The position numbers and the translations under genes are program-made. A model generated the notes under the pieces. It was not told the origin of the DNA. It worked only from the letters and a program-made list of their open reading frames with translations, and searched no databases. Positions 1 through 8,791 of a stretch of DNA of 44,062 bases are shown here, piece by piece (positions within the stretch are counted from its first letter, which is position 1; each line of letters begins with the position of its first letter). The DNA lies in contig JAPSFT010000028.1 of assembly GCA_035063765.1 (NCBI GenBank), positions 1-44,062 of the forward strand, written 5' to 3'. Origin of the DNA: Deltaproteobacteria bacterium. Its GTDB lineage: Bacteria; Myxococcota_A; UBA9160; PR03.

Positions 1-67
1 CCCGGCGATCCGGCGATTCGCAGTGAGCTGCTGGTCATCTCCGCCTTGGAATCGCCGGATCGCCGGG
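1..67. terminator. Long inverted repeat downstream of shc, possible operon terminator
   Basis: Bases 1-18 and 50-67 are exact reverse complements: 18 bp arms around a 31-base spacer. The right arm ends 9 bases past the shc stop codon on the minus strand, so the hopanoid operon transcript would fold into this stem. No T-run can be judged because the window begins at base 1, and the stem may extend further. It could be a terminator, a transcript-stabilising hairpin or part of a dispersed palindromic repeat. Confidence 0.5.
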
Positions 68-76
68 TCTGTCCCC

Positions 77-1954
77 TCAGATGCCGCCTCGCACCCAGCG
101 GCCGAGGGCCATCACGGGGAAGTGGAGGCGATAGAGGTGGTAGCGGAGGTAGAAGTCGCCGGGGAAGCCGGTGCCGGTGAACTCGGGCTCGTCCCAGTCG
201 CCGTTCTCGAGCTGGGTCGAGGCCAGCCACTCGACGCCGCGCGCCGCGGCCTCGCCACGCTCGCCCGCGGCGAGCAGCGCGAGGAGCGCCCAGGCCGTCT
301 GCGAGGCCGTGCTCCGCCCGCGCCCGCGCCAGGCGGGGTCGACGTAGGAGCGCAGGTCCTCGCCCCAGCCGCCGTCCGGGTTCTGGCGCGAGGCGAGCCA
401 GCGCACCGCGCGCCGGATCACGGGATCGTCGGGGGCGATGCCGGTGCGGATCAGCGCGGGCACCGCCGCGCCGGTGCCGTAGACGTAGTTCGCGCCCCAG
501 CGCCCGAACCAGGAGCCGTCGGGCTCCTGCGCGCGCAGGAGCCAGTCGCGGCCCGCGCGGCAGCGCGGGTCGTCGGCGCGGCCCTCCTCGGCCAGCATCT
601 CGATCACGTGCGCGGTCACGTCGGCGCTCGGCGGGTCGATCACCTCGCCGAAGTCGCAGAAGGGCAGCTCGCCGCACAGGGGCTGGGTGTTGTCGGCGTC
701 GAAGGCGGCCCAGCCCCCGTCCTTGCACTGCATCCCGAGCGTCCACTCGAGCGCGCGCCGGACGGCGCCCTCGGTGCGCGCGCGCCCGCCGCCGCCCGCG
801 CGCAGGGCGAGGATCACCTCGGCGGTGTCGTCGATGTCGGGATAGTTGTCGTTCTCGAACTCGAAGGCCCAGCCGCCGGGCGCGAGCCCGGGCCGGCGCA
901 CGGCCCAGTCGCCGGGCACGCGGATCTCCTGGCCGAGCAGGTACTCGGCGCCCCGCCGCATCGCGGGGTGCTCGGGTGCCACCCCGGCGTCGCGCAGCGC
1001 CACCATCGCGAGCGCGGTGTCCCAGACCGGCGACTGGCAGGCCTCGAAGCGGCGCAGGCCCGGCTCGCGCAGCGCGAAGCCCTCGAGCGCCTCCCAGCCC
1101 TTCGCGAGCGCGGGATGGTCGAGCGGGTAGCCGAGCAGGTGGAGCGCCAGGATCGAGTAGACCCAGGGTGGCTGGATCCCGCCCCAGCAGCCGTCGGCCT
1201 CCTGGCGGCGCAGGATCCACTCGGCGCAGAGCGCGAGGGCGTGGCGGCGCAGCGGGCCGAGCGGGCGCTTCTCGTAGCGATGGAGCGCGCGGTCGAGCGC
1301 CTGGAAGCGCCCGCCCCAGCTCCGCAGCGACAGCCGCTCGGGCTGCCAGTCGCCCGTGCGCAGCTCCGCGAGCCCGAAGCCGAGCGCGCGCTGCGGGCGG
1401 AACGAGGCCACCACGCACAGCGGCACGATCGTCTGGCGCGCCCAGCTCGCGAAGTCGTAGACGTTGAGCGGGAACCACGAGGGGAGCAGGATCACCTCGG
1501 GCGGAAGCGCCGGGAGCCGCTCCCAGGGCCACTCGCCGAAGAGCGCGAGCCAGATCCGGGTGAAGACGCGCGAGCGCTCGATCCCGCCGAGCTCGCGGGC
1601 GAGGGCGGCGGCGCGCTGCATGTGGGCGGCGTCGGCGGGATCGCCCGCGAGCCGCAGGGCGGCGTAGGCCTCGATCGTGGCCGAGAGGTCGGGCGGGCCG
1701 CCGTGGAAGGTCGCCCAGCCGCCGTCGGCGTCCTGCTTCCGGCGGATCCACGCGGCGGTGTCGCGCAGGATCGCCTCGTCGCGGCGGCCCACGAACTGGC
1801 GCAGGAGCAGGTCCTCGGCCTCGATCGTGACGTTCGTCTCGAGCTCGGCCTTCCACCAGCCGGCCTCGTTCTGGAGCGCGAGCAGGCGGTCGCGGCCGCG
1901 CGCGAGCGCGCGCTCGGCGGGCGTCGTGAGCGGGGTGGCGAGCGAAGCGGTCAT
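77..1954 (-). CDS. shc: Squalene-hopene cyclase
   Basis: This 625-residue protein is predicted to cyclise squalene to hopene/hopanol at the membrane, the last step of this operon. The protonating motif D-I-D-D-T-A is visible, with D373, D375 and D376. QW-type repeats (Q-x-x-x-G-x-W, for example QNPDGGW and QDADGGW) occur along both the N- and C-terminal alpha-barrel halves. The length matches bacterial SHC (about 630 residues). The reading frame stays open upstream to 2206, but ATG 1954 is preferred: a strong AGGAGG lies just upstream, and the extension is Pro/Arg-rich and overlaps hpnE. The gene follows hpnE by about 37 bases and is the last of the operon. An enzyme cyclising another triterpene is the only realistic alternative. 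Confidence 0.95.
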   Translation of the reverse strand: MTASLATPLTTPAERALARGRDRLLALQNEAGWWKAELETNVTIEAEDLLLRQFVGRRDEAILRDTAAWIRRKQDADGGWATFHGGPPDLSATIEAYAALRLAGDPADAAHMQRAAALARELGGIERSRVFTRIWLALFGEWPWERLPALPPEVILLPSWFPLNVYDFASWARQTIVPLCVVASFRPQRALGFGLAELRTGDWQPERLSLRSWGGRFQALDRALHRYEKRPLGPLRRHALALCAEWILRRQEADGCWGGIQPPWVYSILALHLLGYPLDHPALAKGWEALEGFALREPGLRRFEACQSPVWDTALAMVALRDAGVAPEHPAMRRGAEYLLGQEIRVPGDWAVRRPGLAPGGWAFEFENDNYPDIDDTAEVILALRAGGGGRARTEGAVRRALEWTLGMQCKDGGWAAFDADNTQPLCGELPFCDFGEVIDPPSADVTAHVIEMLAEEGRADDPRCRAGRDWLLRAQEPDGSWFGRWGANYVYGTGAAVPALIRTGIAPDDPVIRRAVRWLASRQNPDGGWGEDLRSYVDPAWRGRGRSTASQTAWALLALLAAGERGEAAARGVEWLASTQLENGDWDEPEFTGTGFPGDFYLRYHLYRLHFPVMALGRWVRGGI

Positions 1955-1991
1955 CGGGAGCTCCTCCTGGGACGGATCCGGTGCAGGACGA

Positions 1992-3350
1992 TCAGGCGGC
2001 CGCGACGGCCGGCAGCGCGGCGGGGGCCGCGCCGAGCGCGGCCAGCGCGGCGCGCGCGGCGGCGTGGCCGCTGCGCACCGCGCCTTCCATCGTGGCCGGC
2101 CAGCCGGTGTCGGTCCACGCGCCGGCCACGAAGACGCGCGGCAGGCCCACGTCGGGCGCGGGCCTCCGGGCGCGCGTGCCCGGCGCCTGCCGGAAGGTGG
2201 CGACACGTTCGGCGGTCACGAAGAAGCGCAGGACGCGCGCGCCGCGCGCCTCCGGCAGGAGCGCCTCGAAGGCCGGCAGGAAGCGGCTGCGCAGCGCGGC
2301 CTGCGAGAGGCCCAGATAGGCCTCGGCCGAGGACAGCGAGACGGCGAGGTACTGGCCGCGCGCGAGCCCGGAGGACGCCGTGCGGTCGAAGATCCACTGG
2401 AGCGGCGAGTCGATCGCGGCCAGCAGCGGCTCGCGCAGCACGGGCCGGTCGAAGACCACGTGCAGGTTCACGATCGGCCCGCGCCCGAGCCCGCGCCAGG
2501 CCTCCGGGTCCGCCTTCGCGCCCGGCGGGAGGAGCGCGGCCGCCTCCTCGTGCGGCACCGCCAGCACCACCGCGTCCCCCTCGAGGCGGGTACCGTGCGA
2601 CACCACCGCGGGTCGGCGCCCGGCGCCGGCGTCGATCGCGTCGACCGGTGCGCGCACGAGCACGCTCGCGCCGGCGGCGCGCAGCGCGCGCTCGGCGGGG
2701 TCGGCGTGGACGGCGCGCAGGGGCGCCAGCGCCCAGCCCACGTCGGCGCCGTCGGCGCGCTCGAGGAAGCCGGTCTGGATCACCTTGGTCGCGAGCGCGA
2801 GCGAGGCCTCGCGGGCCGGGAGGTTCAGGGTCGGCCGCACGAGGAGATCCCAGAAGCGGTCGACGGAGGCCTGCGGCTCGCCCGCCGCGCGCAGCCAGTC
2901 GCCGAAGCGCACGCGGTCGAGAGCCGGGTCGGCGAGGTCGAGCGCGCCGATCCGGCGCGCGGTGCGGGCCGCGCGCAGCCGGTCGGGGAACGCGAGGTGG
3001 TGGAAGCGCAGCAGGCTCGGGGCGAGGTGCGCGGGGCACGGCAGCCGCGCGCTCCGGATCCAGGCCGTCCCGCGCCCGGGCGCCGCCACCGGGACGGCGA
3101 GGCGCGGCTGGAGCGCGACCAGGTGCTCGACGCCGAGCCGCGCGAGGAAGCCGCGGTACGCCGTGCAGCAGCGCAGGAAGACGTGCTGCCCGTTGTCCAC
3201 CTCGAGCTCGCCGCGCCGGGCCGACCAGGTGGCGCCGCCGAGCCGCGGGCGCCCTTCGAGAAGGGTCACGCGCGCGCCCGCGTCGACGCAGTCGAGCGCC
3301 GCGCTCAGGCCCGCGAGCCCGCCGCCCACGACGAGGACGTGGCCCGTCAC
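1992..3350 (-). CDS. hpnE: Hydroxysqualene dehydroxylase HpnE (FAD-dependent)
   Basis: A 452-residue amine-oxidase/phytoene-desaturase-like flavoprotein. The N-terminus carries the dinucleotide-binding G-x-G-x-x-G (VVGGGLAGL), followed by a glutamate ending strand 2 and an R-x-G-G motif. The C-terminus has the typical FAD-closing segment (VFVAGAWTDTGWPATMEGAV). HpnE reductively removes the hydroxyl from hydroxysqualene to give squalene, and this family is diagnostic when it lies beside HpnC and HpnD, as here. The start is GTG 3350, overlapping the hpnC stop by GTGA, so the two are probably translationally coupled. Assignment rests on fold plus context; on sequence alone a carotenoid desaturase would be hard to exclude. 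Confidence 0.9.
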   Translation of the reverse strand: MTGHVLVVGGGLAGLSAALDCVDAGARVTLLEGRPRLGGATWSARRGELEVDNGQHVFLRCCTAYRGFLARLGVEHLVALQPRLAVPVAAPGRGTAWIRSARLPCPAHLAPSLLRFHHLAFPDRLRAARTARRIGALDLADPALDRVRFGDWLRAAGEPQASVDRFWDLLVRPTLNLPAREASLALATKVIQTGFLERADGADVGWALAPLRAVHADPAERALRAAGASVLVRAPVDAIDAGAGRRPAVVSHGTRLEGDAVVLAVPHEEAAALLPPGAKADPEAWRGLGRGPIVNLHVVFDRPVLREPLLAAIDSPLQWIFDRTASSGLARGQYLAVSLSSAEAYLGLSQAALRSRFLPAFEALLPEARGARVLRFFVTAERVATFRQAPGTRARRPAPDVGLPRVFVAGAWTDTGWPATMEGAVRSGHAAARAALAALGAAPAALPAVAAA

Positions 3351-4198
3351 CGGCGGCGCCTGCGTGCGACGAGGGCCAGCGCATGGCGGGCGAGATCGCG
3401 CCGGCGCGGGCGCGGGGCGCCCGCGCTCGGGTCGAAGCCCGCGCGGGCGAGCGCGTCGGCCGTCGCCCGCCCGCCCGCCGCGAAGCCCGCGACGAGCCAG
3501 CGCCCGCTGCCGCGCAGCGAGGCGACGAGCGGCCCGGCCGCCCGCAGGAGCGCGCGCGCCCGCTCGACCTCGAAGGCGACGGCGGCGCGCAGGGCCGGCG
3601 GCGCCGGGCGCCGGACGAGGTCGGCCTCGCCCACCCCGAAGCGGGCGAGATCCTCGGCCGGCAGGTAGACGCGCCCGCGCCCGTGGTCCTCGACCACGTC
3701 CTGGCAGTGCTCGAGGAGCTGGAGCGCCGTGCAGACGTCGCCGGAGAGGGCGATCCGATCCGGTGTCGCCGCGCCAAGCGCGTGCAGCACGAGCTCACCG
3801 ACCGGGGTGGCGGACAGCGTGCAGTAGCCGGCGAGCTCGGCCCAGCTCCCGTAGCGCGCGACGCGCTGGTCGCGGCGATTGGCCTCGAGCAGGCGCCGGA
3901 AGGGCGCGGCGGGCAGGCGCCCGGCGGCGAGCGCCGGCCCGAGCCTCCGCACGAGCGGATGGCGCGCCGCGCCCGCCGGCGCGCGCAGAAGGTCGGCTTC
4001 GAGCTCGTCGAGCAGCGCCAGGCGCTCGCCGGCGCTCGCGGGAGCCTCGTCGCCGGTGTCGTCGGCGAGGCGCGCGAAGCCGTAGATCGCGAGCAGGTCC
4101 TCGCGCAGCGCGCGCGGCAGCCAGCGCGGGGCCACGGGGAAGTTCTCGTGGGCCGAGCGGGCGAGGAGTGCGTCGGGCGCGAAGAGCGGGGTGGTCAC
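3347..4198 (-). CDS. hpnC: Hydroxysqualene synthase HpnC
   Basis: A 283-residue trans-isoprenyl diphosphate synthase of the squalene/phytoene synthase family. Two aspartate-rich Mg-diphosphate motifs are visible: RLADDTGDE near the N-terminus and QDVVEDHGRGRVYLP in the second half. The N-terminal segment (AHENFPVAPRWLP) is the HpnC signature that separates it from HpnD. In the three-enzyme route HpnC converts presqualene diphosphate to hydroxysqualene. The start is GTG 4198, overlapping the tetR stop by GTGA; the longer open frame upstream is shadow sequence over tetR. It lies between tetR and hpnE in the hopanoid operon. Confidence 0.9.
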   Translation of the reverse strand: MTTPLFAPDALLARSAHENFPVAPRWLPRALREDLLAIYGFARLADDTGDEAPASAGERLALLDELEADLLRAPAGAARHPLVRRLGPALAAGRLPAAPFRRLLEANRRDQRVARYGSWAELAGYCTLSATPVGELVLHALGAATPDRIALSGDVCTALQLLEHCQDVVEDHGRGRVYLPAEDLARFGVGEADLVRRPAPPALRAAVAFEVERARALLRAAGPLVASLRGSGRWLVAGFAAGGRATADALARAGFDPSAGAPRPRRRDLARHALALVARRRRR

Positions 4199-4914
4199 GG
4201 CACCCGCCGCGCCGGCGCCGCCGCGCCGAGCGCGCGCTCGACCATCCGGCGCAGGCCCGCCCGGCGCAGGCGCGCGCGATGCGGATCGCCGTCGACCATC
4301 GCGAGCAGCAGGTTGCCGTGCAGCATCGAGATCAGGCCCATCGCGAGCGCCTCGGCGGGCTCGCGGTCGCCGAGCGCCTGGGCGAGCGCGTCGCGCACGT
4401 CGCGCACGAAGTGGTCGTGGAGCGCGAAGAGCGGCTCGCGGATCGAGCCGCGCAGCGCCGGCGACTCGATCACCCAGCGCACGAAGGCCTGGATCGCCGG
4501 GATCTGCTCCTCGACGAAGCGCTCGTAGACCGAGATCAGCTCGACGAGCCGGGTGGCGGGGTCCGCGTGCGTGAGCGTGCGCGCCACTTCCTCCGCGAAC
4601 GGCACCAGCATGCGCCGGAAGGTCTCGCGGAAGAGCGTCTCCTTGTCGCCGAAGTGCCAGAACACGGCCGAGCGCGAGACGCCCGCGCGCGCCGCGATCG
4701 CCGAGATGCTGGCGCCCTCGTAGCCGCGCGCCGCGAAGAGCGCCGCGGCCGCCGCGAGGATGCGCCCCTGGGTGCGCGCCTTGGCGTCGGGCGCGCGCCG
4801 GCCGGAACGCCCGGCGCGCCCGCGGGCGCCTCCGCCGGCGTTCGCCTCGGCCTCCGGACCGCTCGTGCCCGGCGCCCCCCCGCCCGAGCCCGGCGGCTGC
4901 CCCTGCGGCTGCAT
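4195..4914 (-). CDS. TetR/AcrR-family transcriptional regulator inside the hopanoid operon
   Basis: A 239-residue regulator. After a Gly/Pro/Arg-rich disordered N-terminus of about 45 residues comes a clear TetR helix-turn-helix (ISAIAARAGVSRSAVFWHF, then GDKETLFRETF). The rest is helical and would be the ligand-binding and dimerisation domain. The frame is open to 4950, but ATG 4914 is preferred because GGAGGGGAG lies 7-8 bases upstream and it leaves a small gap after idi. It overlaps hpnC by GTGA. Its position between isoprenoid and squalene genes suggests it controls this operon, perhaps sensing an isoprenoid or lipid intermediate; that is inference. A matching palindrome pair is described at 4979 and 8792. 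No ligand can be read from the sequence. Confidence 0.9.
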   Translation of the reverse strand: MQPQGQPPGSGGGAPGTSGPEAEANAGGGARGRAGRSGRRAPDAKARTQGRILAAAAALFAARGYEGASISAIAARAGVSRSAVFWHFGDKETLFRETFRRMLVPFAEEVARTLTHADPATRLVELISVYERFVEEQIPAIQAFVRWVIESPALRGSIREPLFALHDHFVRDVRDALAQALGDREPAEALAMGLISMLHGNLLLAMVDGDPHRARLRRAGLRRMVERALGAAAPARRVP

Positions 4915-4946
4915 CACGCGGCTCCCCTCCGCCGCCGGAAACGGTT

Positions 4947-6047
4947 TCAAATTTCAGGGCTTCCGACACCCTGGCATCGCTGACCGGAAGCCCCCGATCG
5001 GTCAGCGAGCGCGAGCCAGCGCGCGAGCCCGGGACCCAGCACGCGCGGCCCGCTCCGCAGCTCGCCGACCCGCCGCGCCCCGGTCAGGGCCATCACGGCG
5101 CGCAGCCCCTCGGCGAGCTGCGCGGCCGCCTCGAAGACCGCCGCCTCGCCGCCCGCCGCCCACGCCCGCAGGAAGGGCAGCGCGAGGCCGACCGCGCGCG
5201 CGCCGAGCGCGAGCGCGCGCGCCGCGTCGAGGGCGTCGCGCACGCCGCCCGACGCGATCGCGGCGAGGCCCGCGCGCTCCGCGTAGACGAGCGCCGCCGC
5301 CGTGGGCACGCCCCAGTCGCGCAGGAGCTCGCCGAGCGCGCGCTGGCGCGGCGAGCCCCGCAGCGACTCGACCCGCGTCCAGCTCGTGCCGCCGGCGCCC
5401 GCGACGTCCACCCAGCCCACCCCGGCTGCGCGCAGGCGCGCGAGCGTGCGCGGCGCCAGGCCGCAGCCGGTCTCCTTCACGATCACCGGCAGGGGCAGCT
5501 CCTGCACCAGCTCGGCGAGCACCGCGTAGAGGCCGCGGAAGTCGCGGTCGCCCTCGTCCTGCACCAGCTCCTGGGCCACGTTCAGGTGGATGCAGATCGC
5601 GTCGGCGCCGATCGCGCGGGCGAGCTCCGCCACGCGCTCGGGCCCGGCCTCGCGCGCCTGCACGGCGCCCAGGTTCGCGAGCAGCAGCGCGTCGGGCGCG
5701 ACCTCGCGCATCCGGTAGCTCGCCGCGAGCGCGGGATCGAGCAGCATGGCCCGCTGCGAGCCGACGCCGATCCCGAAGCCGTGCTTCTGCGCCGCCGCCG
5801 CGAGCGCCAGGTTCACGGCGCGCGTCTCCGGCGCGCCGCCGGTCATGCCGCTGATCACGAAGGGCGCGAGGAGCTGGCGCCCGAAGAGCTCGACGGAGGA
5901 GTCCACCTCCGTCCAGGCGAGCTCCGGCAGCGCCTCGTGCAGGAGCTCGACCTCGTCGAGGAGCGTCCCGCGCCGGGCCTCGACGTCGGCCTCGATGCAG
6001 AGCTCGAGGTGCTCGAGCTTGCGCCGGCTCACCTCGTTCCCACTCAT
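4947..6047 (-). CDS. fni: Isopentenyl-diphosphate delta-isomerase type 2 (FMN-dependent)
   Basis: A 366-residue FMN/NADPH-dependent type 2 isomerase that interconverts IPP and DMAPP, the two C5 units made by the MEP pathway. Visible hallmarks are the N-terminal R-R-K-x-E-H-L-E-L (RRKLEHLELC), the M-T-G-G loop, GVGSQRAML, HLNVAQELVQDEGD, VKETGCG, and the phosphate-binding stretch SGGVRDALDAARALALGA. Length matches the family. ATG 6047 overlaps the hpnD stop by ATGA. The last codons lie over the 4979-5006 palindrome. In an MEP-pathway organism this isomerase balances the C5 pool ahead of farnesyl diphosphate synthesis. Confidence 0.93.
   Translation of the reverse strand: MSGNEVSRRKLEHLELCIEADVEARRGTLLDEVELLHEALPELAWTEVDSSVELFGRQLLAPFVISGMTGGAPETRAVNLALAAAAQKHGFGIGVGSQRAMLLDPALAASYRMREVAPDALLLANLGAVQAREAGPERVAELARAIGADAICIHLNVAQELVQDEGDRDFRGLYAVLAELVQELPLPVIVKETGCGLAPRTLARLRAAGVGWVDVAGAGGTSWTRVESLRGSPRQRALGELLRDWGVPTAAALVYAERAGLAAIASGGVRDALDAARALALGARAVGLALPFLRAWAAGGEAAVFEAAAQLAEGLRAVMALTGARRVGELRSGPRVLGPGLARWLALADRSGASGQRCQGVGSPEI
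4979..5006. promoter_or_regulatory. Palindrome GCTGACCG-N12-CGGTCAGC, candidate TetR operator upstream of tetR
   Basis: Left half-site 4979-4986 and right half-site 4999-5006 are exact reverse complements. Including one more flanking pair gives 9 bp arms around 12 bases. It overlaps the 3' end of idi and lies about 65 bases upstream of the tetR start. The same half-sites with the same 12-base spacing recur at the operon head (8792-8819). Size and dyad symmetry fit a TetR-family operator, but a hairpin role in the transcript is also possible. Confidence 0.5.
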
Positions 6048-6916
6048 GCGCGGGCTCCGATCCCGAGCCACGCGCGCGCCGCGATCGCGAGCCGGCGCGG
6101 CTTCGACAGGCGCAGGGGGGGGCCGAGGCAGGGGAAGCCCCGGGCGTGGAGCTCGTCGAGGAGCGCCCGGTAGATGCCGCCCATCGCTTGGGCCGGGCGC
6201 AGGGCGCGGCGGTCCTCGGCGGGCAGCAGGCGCGCGGCGGCCTCGTAGCGGATCCGCGCGCGCTCGGCGTAGAGCGCCAGGAGGAGCCGGGTCTCCTCGT
6301 CGAGCTTGCCCGCGCGCAGGCTCTCGGGCGGCACGTGCAGGCGCTCGAGGTCCTCGCGCGCCAGGTAGATCCGGCCGGCGGCCGCGTCCTCGCCGACGTC
6401 GCGCAGCACGTTCGTGAGCTGCACGGCGATCCCCATCTGGCGCGCGTACTCGAGCGAGTCCGGGTTGCGGGCGCCGAGGATCCGCACGAGCAGGAGCCCC
6501 ACCGTCGAGGCCACCCGGTAGCAGTAGCGCTCGAGGTCCGCCCAGGTCGCGATCGGCTCGCCGCGCAGGTCCGACTCGACGCCGCACAGGAGGTCGGCGA
6601 AGACCTCCTGCGGGAGGCGGAAGCGGCGCACGGCGTCGCCGAGCGCGATCCCGACCGGGTGCGTGGCGTCGCCGCGGTAGGCCGCGGCCAGCTCGGCGCG
6701 CCAGCGCTCGAGCAGGCGCTGGCGGTCGCCGCGCACGGCCGGGTCGTCGGCGACGTCGTCGGCGAGCCGGCAGAAGGCGTAGACGGCGTGGAGGGCGCGG
6801 CGCTGCGGGGCCGGCAGCATCCAGAACGCCGCTGCGAAGCTCGAGCCGCTCTCGCGCAGGACCCGCGCGCAGTGCGCGTAGGCGTCGCGCAGCGCGGGGG
6901 CGAGCGGCTCGCTCAC
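6044..6916 (-). CDS. hpnD: Presqualene diphosphate synthase HpnD
   Basis: A 290-residue squalene/phytoene-synthase-family protein, paralogous to hpnC. It condenses two farnesyl diphosphates to presqualene diphosphate. The first Asp-rich motif is FCRLADDVADD and the second is NVLRDVGEDAAAGRIYLA, with the usual YCYRVASTVG segment between them. Conserved substrate-pocket text AMGGIYRALLDEL lies near the C-terminus. The frame extends to 7012, but GTG 6916 is preferred because it overlaps the dxs stop by GTGA and the protein then starts at the conserved domain. With HpnC and HpnE downstream it completes FPP to squalene. A phytoene synthase is possible on sequence alone, but context argues against it. 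Confidence 0.9.
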   Translation of the reverse strand: MSEPLAPALRDAYAHCARVLRESGSSFAAAFWMLPAPQRRALHAVYAFCRLADDVADDPAVRGDRQRLLERWRAELAAAYRGDATHPVGIALGDAVRRFRLPQEVFADLLCGVESDLRGEPIATWADLERYCYRVASTVGLLLVRILGARNPDSLEYARQMGIAVQLTNVLRDVGEDAAAGRIYLAREDLERLHVPPESLRAGKLDEETRLLLALYAERARIRYEAAARLLPAEDRRALRPAQAMGGIYRALLDELHARGFPCLGPPLRLSKPRRLAIAARAWLGIGARA

Positions 6917-8775
6917 CGCCGGGCCCTGCGCCGCGCGGGGCGCGCGCTCTCGGAGAGCGCGGCGCGCGCGGCCGCCGCGATCGCGTCCGCGTCGATCCCG
7001 ACCTCGCGCCACTGCTCGTCCTGCTCGCCGTGCTCCACCACCCGGTCGTCGATGCCGAGCCTCCGCACGCGGGTAGCGGGCGCGCGCGCGGCGAGGAGCT
7101 CGAGCACGGCGCTCCCGAAGCCGCCCGCGAGCACGTGGTCCTCGATCGTGACGACGACGCCGACGCGCTCGGCCAGGTCGGCGAGGAGGGCCTCGTCGAG
7201 CGGCTTCACGAAGCGCGCGTCGGCCACCGCCGCCGAGATGCCCTGCGCCGCCAGGGCCTCCGCGGCCGCGAGGGCGGGGGGGACGGTGCGCCCGAGCGCC
7301 ACGAGCGCGACGTCGGCCCCGTCGCGCAGGAGCTCGCCGCAGCCGATCGGGAGCGGCTTCGGGTCCGGGTCGAGCGCGACGCCGCAGGCCGCGCCGCGCG
7401 GGAAGCGCAGCGCGAAGGGCCGGCCCGAGTCGATCGCGGTCGCGAGCAGGTGCTGGAGCTGGTTCTCGTCGCGCGGGGCCGCCACCACCAGGCCCGGGAT
7501 CGCGCGCAGGTAGGCGAGGTCGAGGACCCCGTGATGGGTCGGGCCGTCGGCGCCCACCAGGCCCGCGCGGTCGAGCGCGAAGGTGACGGGCAGCTCCTGG
7601 AGCGCCACGTCATGCGCGACCTGGTCGAAGGCGCGCTGGAGGAAGCTCGAGTAGATCGCGCACACCGGGCGCAGGCCCTCGGCCGCGAGCCCGGCCGCGA
7701 AGGTGACGGCGTGCTGCTCGGCGATGCCGACGTCGTAGACCCGGTCCGGGAAGCGGCGGGCGAAGCGGTCGAGGCCGGTGCCGTCGGGCATGGCCGCGGT
7801 GATCGCGACCACGCGCGGGTCGCGCGCCGCCACCCGGGCGAGCGCGTCGGCGAAGCACGCGGTCCAGGTGGGAGGCGCGGCCGCGGCCGCGCGCCGCGCC
7901 CCGCTCGCGCGCTCGAAGGGGGCGGTGGCGTGCCACGCGAAGGGATCCGCCTCGGCCGGCGCGAAGCCGCGGCCCTTGCGGGTGCGCACGTGCAGCACGG
8001 CCGGCCCGGATGCGGCCCGCAGCGCCGCCAGCGCGTCGAGGAGTGCCTCCAGCTCGTGGCCATCGACGGGTCCCCGGTACGCGAGCCCCAGCGCCTCGAC
8101 GTAGCCGCGCACGTCGCCGCTGCGCGAGAGCCCGCCCACGTTCGGCGCGATCGACATGCCGTTGTCGTTGAAGACCACGCGCAGGGCGGGGGCGGCGCCC
8201 TGCCGGGCCAGCTCGCCGGCGTGGTTGAGCGCCTCGAAGGCCATCCCGGCCGTAGCGCCGCCGTCGCCGATCACGGCCACCGCGCAGGCCGGCTCGCCGC
8301 GCCGGCGCAGCGCCTCGGCGATGCCGAGCGCGGCCGACAGCGAGGTGCCGGCGTGGCCGGCGCCGAAGGCGTCGAAGGGGCTCTCGCTGCGGCGCAGGAA
8401 GCCGCTCGGGCCGTCGGCGCGCCGGATGCGCGGCAGCGCGCCGAGACGCCCGGTCAGGGCCTTGTGGCCGTAGGCCTGGTGGCCCACGTCCCACACGAGC
8501 CGGTCGCGCGGCGTGTCGAAGACCGCGTGCAGCGCCACGCTCAGCTCGACCACCCCGAGGCTGCCCGCGAAGTGCCCGCCCTGGGTCGCGCCGAGCTCGA
8601 TCAGCGCCTCGCGCAGCTCCTCGACGAGGCGCGGCAGCACCGCGCGCGGAAGCCGGCGCACGTCCGCGGGCTCGCGGATCGCGGCGAGCACGGGAACGGA
8701 GCTCGCGGACCTCGTCTTCAGGGACGTCGGCACCTCTTCACCCACCGGTGCGGAGGGTTGCGCGGCTCGCCGCAC
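6913..8775 (-). CDS. dxs: 1-deoxy-D-xylulose-5-phosphate synthase
   Basis: A 620-residue thiamine-diphosphate enzyme condensing pyruvate with glyceraldehyde 3-phosphate, the first and rate-limiting step of the MEP pathway. Seen in order: GGHFAGSLGVVEL, WDVGHQAYGHKALTGR, the ThDP/Mg motif GDGGATAGMAFEAL with downstream FNDNGMSIAPNVGGLS, the transketolase pyrimidine domain (DVGIAEQHAVTFAAGLA) and a C-terminal transketolase domain. Start GTG 8775 is used; a shorter start is possible because the first ~18 residues are poorly constrained. A TA-containing box (minus-strand TAGGCG, 8784-8789) ends 8 bases before this GTG, and the 28 bp palindrome lies immediately upstream, so the head of the operon looks regulated there. 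Confidence 0.95.
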   Translation of the reverse strand: MRRAAQPSAPVGEEVPTSLKTRSASSVPVLAAIREPADVRRLPRAVLPRLVEELREALIELGATQGGHFAGSLGVVELSVALHAVFDTPRDRLVWDVGHQAYGHKALTGRLGALPRIRRADGPSGFLRRSESPFDAFGAGHAGTSLSAALGIAEALRRRGEPACAVAVIGDGGATAGMAFEALNHAGELARQGAAPALRVVFNDNGMSIAPNVGGLSRSGDVRGYVEALGLAYRGPVDGHELEALLDALAALRAASGPAVLHVRTRKGRGFAPAEADPFAWHATAPFERASGARRAAAAAPPTWTACFADALARVAARDPRVVAITAAMPDGTGLDRFARRFPDRVYDVGIAEQHAVTFAAGLAAEGLRPVCAIYSSFLQRAFDQVAHDVALQELPVTFALDRAGLVGADGPTHHGVLDLAYLRAIPGLVVAAPRDENQLQHLLATAIDSGRPFALRFPRGAACGVALDPDPKPLPIGCGELLRDGADVALVALGRTVPPALAAAEALAAQGISAAVADARFVKPLDEALLADLAERVGVVVTIEDHVLAGGFGSAVLELLAARAPATRVRRLGIDDRVVEHGEQDEQWREVGIDADAIAAAARAALSESARPARRRARR

Positions 8776-8791
8776 CGCGGCAACGCCTATC

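Noticed and set aside
23-4528. A 1501-residue plus-strand open frame across the hopanoid operon
   Set aside because: It is antisense to five well-supported genes, is Arg/Ala/Pro-rich without motifs, and arises because GC-rich DNA has few stops in the mirror frame.
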